The notes beneath the pieces were generated by a model. The model saw nothing but the letters and a program-made list of their open reading frames with translations, was not told where the DNA came from and made no database searches. A program made the position numbers and the translations under genes. A stretch of DNA of 64,000 nt. Origin: Batillaria attramentaria. Its lineage: Eukaryota; Mollusca; Gastropoda; Batillariidae. The stretch is from NCBI GenBank assembly GCA_018292915.2, contig JACVVK020000153.1, positions 279,501 to 343,500 on the forward strand. The letters run 5' to 3'. Shown piece by piece: positions 45,037 to 57,500 of the stretch; position 1 is the first letter of the stretch; every line of letters begins with the position of its first letter.

Positions 45037-47810
45037 GTAACACAATCGTCTAATAATAGTGATGATTTTACTGATGTAGGAGGCGCAACTCACAAACGCC
45101 ATTTAGTTCTAGGTGTTACTTTTATGACAAGTCACGTATCTTCGGCGAACACACATACACCCAGTTCCGACATTTTTAGATTCACAAAACCATTCTGAGC
45201 TGTTTTTGGCATTGTCTAAGATTATACTGCTTGGATACAATCTGATGTATAAAGTGACAGCGTACAACAGGCTTGCACTGAGCCAACAGAATTTCTCTGT
45301 CTGTAGTAATGTTGGAATTGTCGTGCTTAGTGAAAGGGGCTAATGCTACCATCTTTATTCTAACAGATCGTTCTGGGGTGTGTGTTCTTGGTATCTATCG
45401 TCACGCCACTTGGTCCTGGACAGTGACAGCGTCCGTCGTGCTGGCACTGAACCAACAGAAGCGTACTCGATGACGCGGCCACCACACTATGCACTCCACT
45501 AGTGTAACAACAGATGTCGAATTTGAATGTTCGACCGCTCGCGCAAAGTGTAACAAACAGTGTATCGCATTAAGAGCTGTACTAATCAAGATAGAGTATT
45601 CCGGCCGTACAGGCGCACTCACGGTCGAAACTTTCAAAACTGACATAAGATGGCTAAGAAAAAAATGGAATTATCCCGTGTAATCAACATTCAAAGTTGT
45701 TGCGTGTTCCTTCTTGTGAAACATACTGATTCTACGTTGACTTTTTAACGGCGTACAACCATCCGATGAGGATTTTGATATTACCAGACGGTCGTGATGT
45801 GCAGACGACAAGCTGGCGATTCCACACGAACCACGGGAATAACATCGTGCTGAGTGACAACCAGCAGACGGCGGAGAGGGTCAGGGGCGATTATTATGAC
45901 GCCATCGTGATTTCCAGTGAGGCCATGACGACAAACACGCTGTATGAGGTCAGATTATCCTGATATCATTGCTGTGTGGACAGTGCTGTATGTCGTGCGA
46001 CTGTTCCACCAGTACTCGTGATTCAATCCCAACTGAAAGAAAAAAACTTTGATAAATAGCAGTGTTGATGTTCTTTCTGACAAAAAAATAAAAAAATATA
46101 TTTCGCGGTTATACAGTTATTTTTATTGTCTCCAGTCTGTTTGTATATTTCTGTTATTGTTGATACGTGTACTATAGACCGTGAAGCCAGAGAAAGGCAT
46201 AGATAAGTGACAAGTTGCCAGATTCTGATTGACAAGTGAGTGCAGCCAATCACAGTACACCAGCACTCCGACAGACAAATCACACGTGTAGGATTGTCTG
46301 TCTGAGTATTCGAGGGTTCCCTGCCACAACGTCCTATCTCTCTTATTATCAGGTCCTTGTCACCAGGGATGATATCAAAGACGGGACAACGATGAAAAAG
46401 TCAGCACAAATATTTGGCCCCAGCCAGGATTCGAACTCACGAACCGAACTTTGGAAGTCCGACGCTCAACCATCCGGCCATCCCGGCTTCCCCAGTGACA
46501 GGGAAACCTCGATGTGCTTGACAAAGTTGCCGTGTAATGGCGAAACACAGTGAATCCATGACGTCATGTTGTGGAAAAAAGATCATCACTTCAATGTTTT
46601 TCATCTTGAAATCACCCCTTTTACCATCAAATGACGTCATGAACGTACCGTGTTGTGCCATTGCACGGCAGGAAAAAATCAGATAGGTTGCCATGGAGAA
46701 TCAGAGGGCGTGACTACGGGCTTGCAGGCAACATGTTCATTATATCAGAGACAATTATCTTTAGGATTCTGTCGGCGCATATTCAAGTGATGTGTGTTGT
46801 ATCTCTATAGGTACGGCTGGAAGCAGTGGTAGGACACAGAAGTTTCCTGTTTTGTGGTGTGACTGACGGAGACCCGGCAACCCTCACCCTGCCCTCGCAT
46901 ACTGTAGAATGGAAAGCGGCCGTTACGATTGGATCGGGTTTTGTTTGGAGTTACGATGTGCTTGTAAGGGGCGTGTGGTATTAGTGCAATCACTATAATG
47001 CCGTTTTTACTGGTAGCTGGGGAATCACACGTTCTGTGTGACTGACAGGTGAAGTAAGGGGCATGTGAAATTAGTACAATGACCACAACACTGTCTTTAC
47101 TGGTAACTAGGGAATTACATGTTGACTAACTAGTAAGTTCTGCTGATAGTTCTGTGTGACTGACAGGTGAAGTAAGGCGTGTGTGGTATCAGTATAATCA
47201 CGATAATGCCGTTTTTACTGGTAACTCGGGAATCACATGTTGATTAAGTTCTGCTGATAGTTCTGTATGACTGACAGGTAAAGACCTGGATTAACAGATT
47301 TGTACCGGTCTACGTGACATCGCAACGTTTGATTAGATAATAAAATCGAGCGGTCTGTATTCAGCTTTTTCCTTTCCGATGTTGAATGTCTGACATGTGA
47401 AGCCGGAATGGCGTTGCGCTTCTTACAAGTATTTATTATAAATTATATCAACACAATCAAAGGTTCCCCGATTATCAGATCATCACAGTATTTTACGTTT
47501 ATGTTGTTCTGATGTTGGTTGATTTTATCGTCTACCATGTACAGATACACAATACATTATATTTTGACACAGACGGACAGTCCCGTAGGAGACTCACTAG
47601 ACGGTCTGCGTGAGGGAAGCCGTGTCGGGGTGCTAGTGGACACCGCCAACAGTCTCCACCTGTATGTGGACGGACAGCACCAGGGGGTGGTCACCACGGA
47701 CATACGTCACCCGTGTCACGCTTTGTTCACTGTCCGTCACTATATCACAAAGGTAGACACTAATCTTCTCAGTGATTTATGAGTTACATACACAAAATGA
47801 AGCGCGCGCG

Positions 47811-47870
<60 letters not shown>

Positions 47871-48332
47871 ACCACCACCACCACCACCACCACCACCACC
47901 ACCACCACCACCACCAGCAGGAAAACAACCACATTCCTTACAAACATATATACGTGTAGCTTAATTCTGCCGGGGAGCCGGGATAGCCGAATGGTAGATC
48001 GTTGGACTCTCAATGCTCAGATCAGGCGTGAGTTCGAATCCCCGCTGGGGCCGAATATTTATACCGGCCTTTTCCTCGCTGCCCCGTCTGTGATATCTCC
48101 CTTCCGTGGTAGAAAAGGACGTTAAAGTGCCAAACACCCACCCACCTCTCTCTGTCTCCCAAAGGAGACGTTTCCCATCAGTCAGAGCCCTTTTCACTTG
48201 TTCATGTGTTGTATAGGTGTGGGCAAATTTGTTTCCTGACAAACAACAGACACGTGTATGTATTTGTTTTTCTTTTTCTGTTTTCTGTCTGTCCAGATCT
48301 CCACCCTTCCTCTTACAACCACGACTACCTGA
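43873..48332 (+). CDS. Unit F: RING/B-box/coiled-coil protein with C-terminal NHR
   Basis: Complete coding model of about 558 residues. Exons: 43873-45036, 45805-45948, 46811-46963, 47573-47752 and 48297-48332, phase 0 throughout. The ATG lies 13 bases past acceptor ctttttag (43859). An open frame extends further upstream, but that part is intron. The RING has CRQC instead of CRHC; the changed residue is not a zinc ligand. Variable NHR segments: GDYY, VGHRSFLF, PSHTVEW, TIGSGF, DSLDGLREG and LFTVRHYITK. It shares an intron 2 SINE with unit B, and its promoter type with D and G. Confidence 0.8.
45805..45948 (+). CDS. Unit F NHR exon 2
   Basis: 48 codons, donor GAG|gtcaga. The variable patch reads GDYY. 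Confidence 0.78.
46350..46497 (-). mobile_element. tRNA-derived SINE, family 1, in intron 2 of unit F
   Basis: Same orientation and site as the SINE in B (9746-9899), with the right flank 'cagggaaacctcgatgtgct'. The left target repeat has been altered by a small deletion. Confidence 0.82.
46559..46639 (+). promoter_or_regulatory. Pair of TGACGTCA palindromes, intron 2 of unit F
   Basis: Octamers at 46559-46566 and 46632-46639. Confidence 0.45.
46811..46963 (+). CDS. Unit F NHR exon 3
   Basis: 51 codons, acceptor ctatag|GTA, donor CTT|gtaagg. Starts VRLEAVVGHRSFLFCGVTD. Confidence 0.78.
47573..47752 (+). CDS. Unit F NHR exon 4
   Basis: 60 codons, starts TDSPVGDSLDG, donor AAG|gtagac. Confidence 0.82.
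47812..47915 (+). repeat. (AC)n and (CAC)n microsatellites in intron 4, unit F
   Basis: AC run to 47868, then CAC/ACC run to 47915. Confidence 0.95.
47968..48145 (+). mobile_element. tRNA-derived SINE, family 1, in intron 4 of unit F
   Basis: Orthologous to the copies in the other units. Confidence 0.85.
48297..48332 (+). CDS. Unit F NHR exon 5
   Basis: Eleven codons and TGA, ISTLPLTTTTT. Confidence 0.58.
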   Translation: MSTLPLTTTTT

Positions 48333-48468
48333 TGGCTGAAGAAGAGCACTCGGAGCCACGATGGCTCAGTGGGTCTTTCCAGTTGTCAACCCGCAACGAG
48401 ATATTGTCCAAGTAACGGGGAGACAACTCGTCCGTAATTCTAAGCCAGCTTCTGAACAGCACACAAGA

Positions 48469-48514
48469 GCTAGCAGCCGACAGAGGAATGAGGGGGTAGG
48501 TGGTCGCTGCTAGC
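48469..48514 (+). promoter_or_regulatory. Conserved 3'UTR stem-loop, unit F
   Basis: Same arms as in the other units. Confidence 0.5.
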
Positions 48515-48889
48515 ATTGCCAGAAAGTGTTATATCGGAATTTGTTTCATTTTATTCTATACATGGGTCTTTGGCTGCTGTTTTTTTTGTGAATTTTAAAT
48601 CATTTCTAGGGTGTCATGCGCAGCGCTGTGTTTCATAGGAATATATATCATTTTCTTTGGAATCCGTCTCTGTACTGTGTAGCCAAAAACGTTTTCACCC
48701 TGGATAATATGTTAGTGGAGACTGCACTACTACATTTACCCCCGAACAGTTGCTATCTTTTTATCATGATGCGTACGCGTAGTGCCGAAATTCGACATTT
48801 CCATGAAAAAAAATATTGTATTGTATTGTATATTTATATAGTCCCATTATCGTAGTAAGGAGTGAGTTGGCGGGGGGTGGGGGGGGGAG

Positions 48890-49045
48890 TGAGCCAGGAT
48901 AGCTGAATGGTCGAGCGTTAGAACTTTTATTGCTCGGGTCGTGAGTTCAAATCCCGGCTTGAGTCAACTATTCGTGTTTGCCTTGTTCTCGTTGCTCCGT
49001 GTTTGATATTACCCATACATGGTGGGAAAAGGACGTAAAACTCAT

Positions 49046-49115
<70 letters not shown>

Positions 49116-49310
49116 CGAACCCTCGGGAAAATTCGAGCTGCTCCATCGCCCCCCCCCCTTACCCCTCCCCTCCCCTTCTCCCCCCGAGTCCGCACATGAA
49201 TTTTACTCGAGTTGGTAGGGATAAAATTCCTGCCTGCCGGAGATTGGAACCATGCAGCTCAGGATCCGAAGTCAGATGCTTTAACCACTCGACCAAATGC
49301 CCTGCCTCAT
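48890..49310 (+). mobile_element. SINE cluster after unit F
   Basis: Family 1 SINE (+, 48891-49050), (AC)n 49048-49112, then a - strand family 2 head (49195-49305). The layout matches 20618-21080 after unit C. Confidence 0.75.
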
Positions 49311-49517
49311 TTCCCGTAATTACTAAAATCGGCGCGTCGCTATTGTGTGTCACCTTATCATGATTATTATTACGCCGAGTATGTAATACCGACCAGCGGG
49401 TGTGTTAAGCCTTATATGATCATTTGTCTCTTATGTGGGTTTCTGCTCACCATGTTGTATTGTTTCAATAAAAGAATATTTGTCCATACGTTTAGTTCTG
49501 GCTTCGCCATGACAACA

Positions 49518-49518
<1 letters not shown>

Positions 49519-49563
<45 letters not shown>
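49519..49563 (+). repeat. (TG)n microsatellite
   Basis: Follows 'tttcaataaaagaatatttg', as after units A and C. Confidence 0.95.
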
Positions 49564-49565
<2 letters not shown>

Positions 49566-49582
49566 ATTATACTGAGTCCTTC

Positions 49583-49695
49583 GAATGTGATGTACCAACG
49601 GCTTTTTAATTACGCTTATTAAATATACAGAGTATTTAAAAGGTACTCAGTATATTTAATAGGCGTAATTAAAAAGCCATTGGTACATCACATTC
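49583..49695. repeat. Near-perfect 52-bp inverted repeat with 9-bp loop
   Basis: Left arm 49583-49634 begins GAATGTGATGTACCAACGGC and pairs with 49644-49695 with only three mismatches. No other copy was found in the window. It may be a tiny foldback element or a hairpin RNA source. Confidence 0.85.
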
Positions 49696-49768
49696 TGTTA
49701 CAAACAGACATATACTCCACAAGAATACTTACGGTATCAAACACAGCCGCGAATTTCATAATAAGGTA

Positions 49769-49940
49769 GGGGAACCGGGATAGCCGAATGGTAGAGCGTT
49801 GGAATTTCAATGCTCGGGTCGTGAGTTCGAACCCCAGCTGGGGCCAAATATTTGTGTTGGCCTTTCCTCGTGGACCCGCCTTTGTTATCACCCATACGTG
49901 GTGGAAAAGGACGTTAAACTCCCAAACACCCACCCACTCA
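49769..49940 (+). mobile_element. tRNA-derived SINE, family 1, upstream of unit G
   Basis: Head TAGCCGAATGGTAGAGCG and GAGTTCGAACCCCAGC, body to 'ggaaaaggacgttaaactcc', tail 'caaacacccaccc'. Confidence 0.85.
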
Positions 49941-50221
49941 AAATAAGACGCAGCCACTTAATGAGTTGTACATGCACCTACACATCCACACTCACCCCCC
50001 ACCCCCCTCTCCTCATTCCCATCCCTCCTTTGAAGGGTGAGTGTTCGTTTGTCAACGTTATAAATACAAAAGTCTCCTAATTAATCTCTCCGAATTACAA
50101 ACTTAGTCCCCAAGGAATTAACTGTGACTCCGGAGCAAAAACTATCGTACAGAATTTCTTACTCAAGAAAAAAAAAAAACTCGCAGGACAGAAGTTTAAA
50201 ACTTGATATCGTACGACCAAT

Positions 50222-50484
50222 ACTTTTATTTGGAGTCAGTCTTTTGTGGGCATAACTTTGTCACACGCTACACCGGCCCTAGCGGAGAGATCACGTGACT
50301 ATGCATATTGTGTTACAGCAGGTAAACACCCCGACCCGACAGTGACACAGTGACAACAGTAGCAGGACCTTGGCCTGATTCACTTACCAGTCGCGTTTTA
50401 GTGTAACGATCGACAGCGACAGCAACTAGATGTTGCCTGGTCAGTAACTAATCTCTCCGAGGTACAACAGCTGTCCTAGGAAGG
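50222..50484 (+). other. Probable promoter and 5'UTR exon of unit G, donor altered
   Basis: Homologous to the D and F versions, but after 'ctaggaagg' it reads gtgaacga instead of gtgagtag because a LINE fragment starts there. Confidence 0.48.
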
Positions 50485-50488
50485 GTGA

Positions 50489-50706
50489 ACGAACGAACGA
50501 ACGAACGAAGAACTTTATTTTCCAACGGAAGTGATTTAACCAAAAATGATTATTTTTCAATCAGCCGTTGCTACAAAAACAAAAGACTACAATGGCAAGA
50601 TTAAAGGGAGATACAAGAAAAAAAAAAAAAAAAAAAAGGCAAAATAAAGAAAAAAAAAATTACTCAAAAGAAAAAAAAAAAAAAAAATCTTTCTCTCACT
50701 CTCCTT

Positions 50707-50765
<59 letters not shown>

Positions 50766-51369
50766 GACATGGTTGTTCAGATTATACACCAAAATGGACA
50801 CTTGAAAGAAACTTTCTTATTACCGAGAAGTAAACGTCTGGTTCAGTGTTTCAGTTTCAAGTAGATGGGAAAACAGTCTTTTTCTGAAAGTGGAACGTGA
50901 CGGAATAATTTTTAGACTTGGTGGTAGTGAGTTCCAGACTGTGGGCCCAGAGAAAGCAAAACTCATTTTATATATGTCTATCCTAGGGAGTGGGAGTGGT
51001 ATACAACCGTTTCTCATTCCTCTAATGGCATGTGTCGGTTGTTTAATGAGTGATTTAAGGTATGACGGGGCATTCCCGTGAATGGTACTATGTACAAGTA
51101 GACATTTGTTCAGGATATGTTGACTGCGCAGAGACAGAATCCCGAGCTGTTTGAATCTTTGGTCCGTTGGAATGGTAGAAAGGGGGTGAACTTGTTTTAT
51201 TGATCTTCTATGTAAGGAGTTGAGTTTAGATAAGTGAACTTGACTGCAGCTGTCCCATACATTAGAAACATAATCTATGTGGGGTTTCACATGGGCAAAA
51301 AAGAAGAGCTTGCGATGGTCACAGTCCATATAGATTTTCAGTTTAGATAATAAGTAAAGGTTCTTAGTT
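50489..51369 (-). mobile_element. 5'-truncated non-LTR retrotransposon in the 5' intron of unit G
   Basis: On the - strand it encodes the C-terminal region of a reverse transcriptase (about 50820-51369). Motifs include KLFFFAHVKPHIDYVSNVWD, RFKQLGILSLRSQ and GPTVWNSLPPSLK, as in Jockey/CR1-group LINEs. It ends after a 3'UTR in (TTCG)n, seen as (GAAC)n at 50489-50510. The GTGA flank on both sides is a short target duplication. A-rich and (AC)n runs lie in its 3'UTR. The endonuclease and most of the RT are missing. Confidence 0.75.
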
Positions 51370-51739
51370 GTGAGTAGTGACTTGACAGTTATCAGTACAG
51401 AATATTTCCTTCTCACTACATATTGGCGACCTGATTTCGATTTCGGTTTTGTGTCGCACTTCACGCTAGTCGCTACTTGTACACTGTCGTGCGATTCCTA
51501 GACTTAGTGTGAAGTCTGAGGGAGGTCAGCTGTTTAAATATAGAGGATTTAAGTCTACACGCCTCAATACCATACGAACTTACTGAGAGTGAATAGTTGC
51601 GTGACTCTATGAGGTAATGAAGGTACAGAGTTGACAGTTCACTTCCGCATTCCTGCCAATCTATGGAGGGGACATCACCGCAGTGTTTGTTAATTCGTGT
51701 CAACCCGTTTACGGCCCTTGAAATCGATTTAACTACACT

Positions 51740-51853
<114 letters not shown>

Positions 51854-52194
51854 CACGTTGGGCCATCGTCTACACCACTCGCCAGTAGAAATATACGAGT
51901 GCTTTAGCAAGGTACACTGGAACTGGCGTTTAACACTGCATGGCTTATAAGTTCACAATAATAAAATTGAATGACGTCATCGGCGGTGAAGGTCGCATAA
52001 ACAGAACAGAGTGTGCCCGACCTTAGCTGAGTTGTATGAACACAGAGAAAGTAGTCTATTCTCTCTCTGTATATATATTTATGTGTGTATTCGTTTCTCC
52101 CACTTGATTCATAACATCACTTCTGCCTACCTTGATTTTCGATGTTTCATAGCCAGCATATTTTCACCGCGTTCTTTTTAGATCATCGACAAGC

Positions 52195-53358
52195 ATGGCG
52201 ACTGCTTCAGTTCAGCCCAGTGATACAGAGTGTCCTGTTTGTCATGAGATCTTCTCCACCCCTAAAATCCTTCCCTGCGCCCACCTTCTGTGTCGTCACT
52301 GTCTGGTGACGTGGTTGGACTCTGACGCTGATGCACAGTGCCCCCTGTGTCGTGACGTCATTGCTGACGCGACAGAGAGGGCCGGTAAATCCTGTGACGA
52401 CATCGCTGGCTCGCTGCCTACCGACCTGGTCATGGAGGCTAGGGTGGAATGCGCGGCCATTCTCAGCAAGGATCACGTATGTAGTGGGTGCGATACCACG
52501 CCGGCCACGTCTATCTGTCTGAACTGTGGCGACATGCTGTGTACTGTCTGCACCAAAACTCACAAGAAATTATCAGCGACAAAACACCATGATGTGGAAG
52601 ACCTGGCCACCATGACTGCAGAACGTCTGGCTGCCAACCGCCGCTTGCCCTGTTCCGTGCACGCCGACAAGACATCGGAACTCTACTGCCCCACCCACGG
52701 GGCTGTCATCTGCCACCTGTGCGCCGCATTCAAGCATCGCGCATGTCCGGAAGTGACGGAGCTGGAGGAGAAAATGCAGGAGGCGCGTGCAGTGCTGGCG
52801 GAGCTGGCGGCCACACTGAAGGCCGGAGAGAGCAAGCTGGAGGGGGCGATCAGCGAGCTGGATCAGTATCTGGTGGACATGGAGAAAGCAACACAGGCTG
52901 CCCTGGCCGACATTGACCGCAAGTGTGACCGCCTGCAGAGTTTCGTGGAGACCTTTCGTAAACGTATGAAACAGCTTGCGAAGGGAGCTAACTCTGAGGC
53001 CATGGAAAGGGTAGAAGAAACAAAATCGGGTTTCATGAAGCGACGTGGGCGAGTGACGTCACACAGTCGACTGGTGGATCGCGTTGCAGACAGGATGCCC
53101 CGTGTGTGTGGTGTCAGCGACATGACCTCCACGCTCCACACTCGCGTAAAAGACATTGACCTCAGCGTGACCTTGCCTGCTGAATTGAAGGTCGTTGCTA
53201 GGAAAACTGTTGTGATGGACGAGAAGGCGCTGGCTCGTATTGAACGTGAACTGTCCCAACTAGGCCAGCTGAGTGTGACGCCCGCTGTGAAAGTTGCTTC
53301 AACGCCATCCGCCCCAGGAGTGACAGGAGACATGGCCGCTTCACAAGCTGTGGGTCAG
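52195..53358 (+). CDS. Unit G exon 1: RING, B-boxes, coiled coil
   Basis: 388 codons, acceptor ctttttag (52180), donor GTGGGTCAG|gtaaca. Confidence 0.88.
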
Positions 53359-54540
53359 GTAACACAATCGTCTAATAATAGTGATGATTTTACTCATGTA
53401 GGAGGCGCAACTCACAAACGCCATTTAGTTCTAGGTGTTAGTTTTATGACAAGTCACGTGTCTTCATCGGACACACACAGATCCATGTTGCGACATTTCT
53501 AGATTCACAAAATCGTTGTGAGCTGTGCTGGTAGTGTCTAATAGTGTACCGCTTGGACACATGGTGATGTGTACAGCTACAGTGTATAACAGTAGTGTCT
53601 AATATTGTATCGCTTGGACACATGGTGATGTGTACAGTTACAGTGTATAACAGTAGTGTCTAATATTGTACCGCTTGGACACATGGTGATGTGTACAGTT
53701 ACAGTGTATAACAGTAGTGGCTAATATTGTACCGCTTGGACACATGGTGATGTGTACAGTTACAGTGTATAACAGTAGTGTCTAATATTGTACCGCTTGG
53801 ACACATGGTGATGTGTACAGTTACAGTGTATAACAGTAGTGTCTAACAGTGTACCGCTTGGACACATGGTGATGTGTACAGTTACAGTGTATAACAGTAG
53901 TGTCTAATATTGTACCGCTTGGACACATGGTTATGTGTACAGTTACAGTGTATAACACTATTAAAGGCTCTATACGCAGAACAAGCATACTATGGCGTGT
54001 GGAAAAAAAATCATCGAATGCGAGTAATTTGTGCATCAGAATCAGTCACTTGGGTCACAAAATAGCGTCTGAGACCGTTGTTGTGTCTCGGGTCGGCACA
54101 TGTGTCGCTCTGGAAGCTTGTTCTGTCATCGCGTTCGAAGCAGACGCCAGTGAAGCTTTAGGCCGGGGACACCGAGACCACAGTGACGTCACATCCTTCA
54201 ACGCGCGCCGCCCGAAGGATTTTGTTGGTGGGCTGGCCGCCTACGTGCGATCACGGTAAGCTTTATTCCACATTTTCATAATTTTGATAACATTCACGCA
54301 TTGATTTCCAATCTTTGACATTCCAGTTTGGATTTCTGTGACCATTGTTGTAAGTTTTGTAGGCTGCAATGGGTCAGCTAGCGCATCCGGCGTTGACTCG
54401 TTGCCGGACAGGATACCAAAGGCAAAGAATGAAAGATCAGTGTTGATCGATAACGCTTCCCATGATCTTCAAACTAGTTTACTTTATGAATCATCCTTCC
54501 TTTCCGTGGCTCAAAATAAGCGCACCAGTTGATAAATTCA

Positions 54541-54591
<51 letters not shown>

Positions 54592-57500
54592 AGAGGGATG
54601 TAGGGAGGAATACGAGGTTGATTTTATTTCCAGTCACACTCAGACACACCATCAGAGCCCGGAGAGGGAGAGAACGAAATTAAAATTTTGCCTACTAGTA
54701 ACTAAGTCCTTGTAGTCGGTGTCTGATTCACCATAAAATGTGCTTCAGATTATACAAGCTGGTTGTTTTACAGTTTGCTTTTTTTTTTGCTGTTGTAGGA
54801 GAAGGGAGTACATGTATCACCAGCATGCTTGCATGGGGCAGAGGTGCTGCAGCATTAGGAGCACGTACTGTGGCAGCAATGCTGGAGGAAAGACGAGAAC
54901 AGTTGAAGGTAAGACATTACTAGTACACACTCGTCTTATTTTCAATATCCCTGAATAGTAAAAAGTAGGATACCATTACTCTTTTCTCTCTGCCAAACAC
55001 ATGCCCATGTGTGTGCACAGTGTAGTGTTTAATCACTGTGTTGAAGGTAAGCCATCCTGAAGTCCCAGTTTTAAGATGAAAAGGTTGGTATCTTGTAGCT
55101 GAGATTAACAGGACAACAGGTTAGAATTTTTGATTACTGTATTGTCTGTAATAAGAGAGAGAGAGAGAGAGCCCTCACCCAGTGACAACACATAACTAAA
55201 ATGCCTGTGGATTGTATATATTTCACTATTTTCAGAAGACAATGGACAAGATGGAGACAAGAAGACTGAAGGGGATGGCGGTAGACATGATTGAGGCACA
55301 GCCAGGCCTCATACCGGTATTCAGCCTTCTGGAGCTGTAGGAGGGGCAGCCAGGTGGCCACAGCCCTATGCCTCATTCTGGCCAGTCCTCCTGGTGCACT
55401 TTTGTCTCCTGCAGAAACATGCCATCCGATGCTGAACTTGGAACGTCTCTGCTGTGGTTATGGTCAATGCCAATTTTTGCTCCCATTAGGTACTTCCTCA
55501 TTAAAAGTAAACTGGTATTATTAAACTATGAAACATGTAGAACTTTGCACCAGTGAAAATCTTACACCTGTCCCCTCATGCAAATGCATAATTATGCCTG
55601 AAATTTACGATCAAAACATAAAATTTACTTGTTGGTCCGTGTTATTCTGTTTCCTCTCTCTTTTCAGTTGAAAATAACAGACCTTACTCAGAAATACTCT
55701 TCTTATTTTAGGAAATCCAGTACCTGATTTTGGACAGGATGGTTCTGCAGCTGTCACAGATAATGAGGCGAGACATGCTTGTCTGCAATGGCAAAGATGA
55801 CGAGCGCAAAGCTAACCACCATGCTGTGTACAGGCAGTTCCTCATGTGGAGGCATGGTCTAGGTGCAGGAGACAGGCGGGTCATCCCCACGTGTGTTGGT
55901 GATTCGGGGTCACTATCCTCACCCTATCAACCACTACACAGGGTTTATCCCATTGAGGCTGAACTAGACTGTTGGTTTGAACACTAACTTCACTGATGTT
56001 GCTTGTTTCTGCCATTTCCATGCAGCTTACATGCTGCATATAGTGATATACACACCTTAGTAATGGAGCACCATGTTGGTAGCACTAATAATCACTCATG
56101 TTCATAGAAATGTAGTAAATGCTGACCACATGGGTGGTATTGTCGTGGTTTGTTTTTTTGTTTTTCTCTCTCCCTCTGTCTTCAAGAAGCTAAAAGGAGA
56201 GTGCTGACTGTAGACTTTCTGCATCAATCATGAGCAATGTATGTAGATGAACTTTATATCAAAAGCCTTGTGTTCTTGTAAAAGTGGACCAGAAGAATAA
56301 TGGACAAAAAGAGCGAACACTTTTCTTTCATGTGTACGTTTTTTATTTATGTAACACTAAAAGTGAGAAAATACCCCTTTTTGTCTTTTGAGTTCCTCAG
56401 ACTTGCGAAGAAAAAAAGATGTGTATGACTTTGGTTATTTGATTATGTATTTTTTTAGAAGCAAAAACAAACAATTTTGAGTTGTAGATGCACTGGAACT
56501 GCAGAAAATGGACAGAAGCAATGCATGTGTGGTACATGTTCACAATACACCTTGGCTGAAGCTATTCTTGTGCATTCGTGTTTGTGATACAGCGAGAGAT
56601 GTATTGAACTGAGTCAAAAGGTAGTATTACATAGTAATAATAATAAAATTAATACAGTAACAGAGGGTTTTTACAAAAAGCCTCCCTTCTACAGCAGCTC
56701 TGGATGCTTTACAAGCATTGAGTGCTAAGAATTGTTGTGATCTGATCTACACTGATTGCTTTCAACACACCACCAAAATACGCCTTCTGTAACTAGACAA
56801 AAACAACAAACAAACAAAAAGAACTCAACTGTCAAAGTGAGGTGAACCCACAGGAAGGGCATGAGAAAGAAGTACATGTATTGAAATTGACAAAAATGGC
56901 CACATAAAAAAGCAGTTTTCCATAATATTGTAAACTTCTCCCTTCTTCGCTGTCGGTGTTGTTTGGCTCACCTACACGCCATCGGTCTTTCTCACGCAAC
57001 TCATACATACACCACACACCAATTCAATGTTTAGTTGTTCAGGATGGCCATTATTATTCACTCGATTTCCTCTTTTTGTCTGGATGCAACAGTTACAATT
57101 TCAATGTCAGAGTACAATACATAGTTGTTAGACTTACAATGACAGCAAAGTAATTACAATATGTATAAGTCATGCACAAGCACAGAAGTAGATTTTAGGA
57201 AGTAGCACAGCTGTATGATGACAGTACTGATGTACAGCACAACTATGCACAACTGTAAGGCTTTGAAAATGAGCAAAAGCAGAATGCACAAATTCATTTC
57301 TCAAAGCGTGATATTTCGGACTGAACAAGTTGTTTTGATGGTGGATATTCTACATGCGCCAGCGTAGTTGAAATCCTCCAAAGGTCTGAGGCTTTGCCAC
57401 ATGCCCTGTCTGTCAGCTAGCCTCATTTTCACAGCTGAAAGTTCACGGTCCCGAATGTGTGGGTACATCTTCCTCTCCTTCTCTGGGAAGACCATCTCCC

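Noticed and set aside
54799..55967. P2X7 receptor channel gene
   Set aside because: Only the cytoplasmic cysteine-rich domain is present; there are no transmembrane helices or ectodomain, and it lies inside a transposon.
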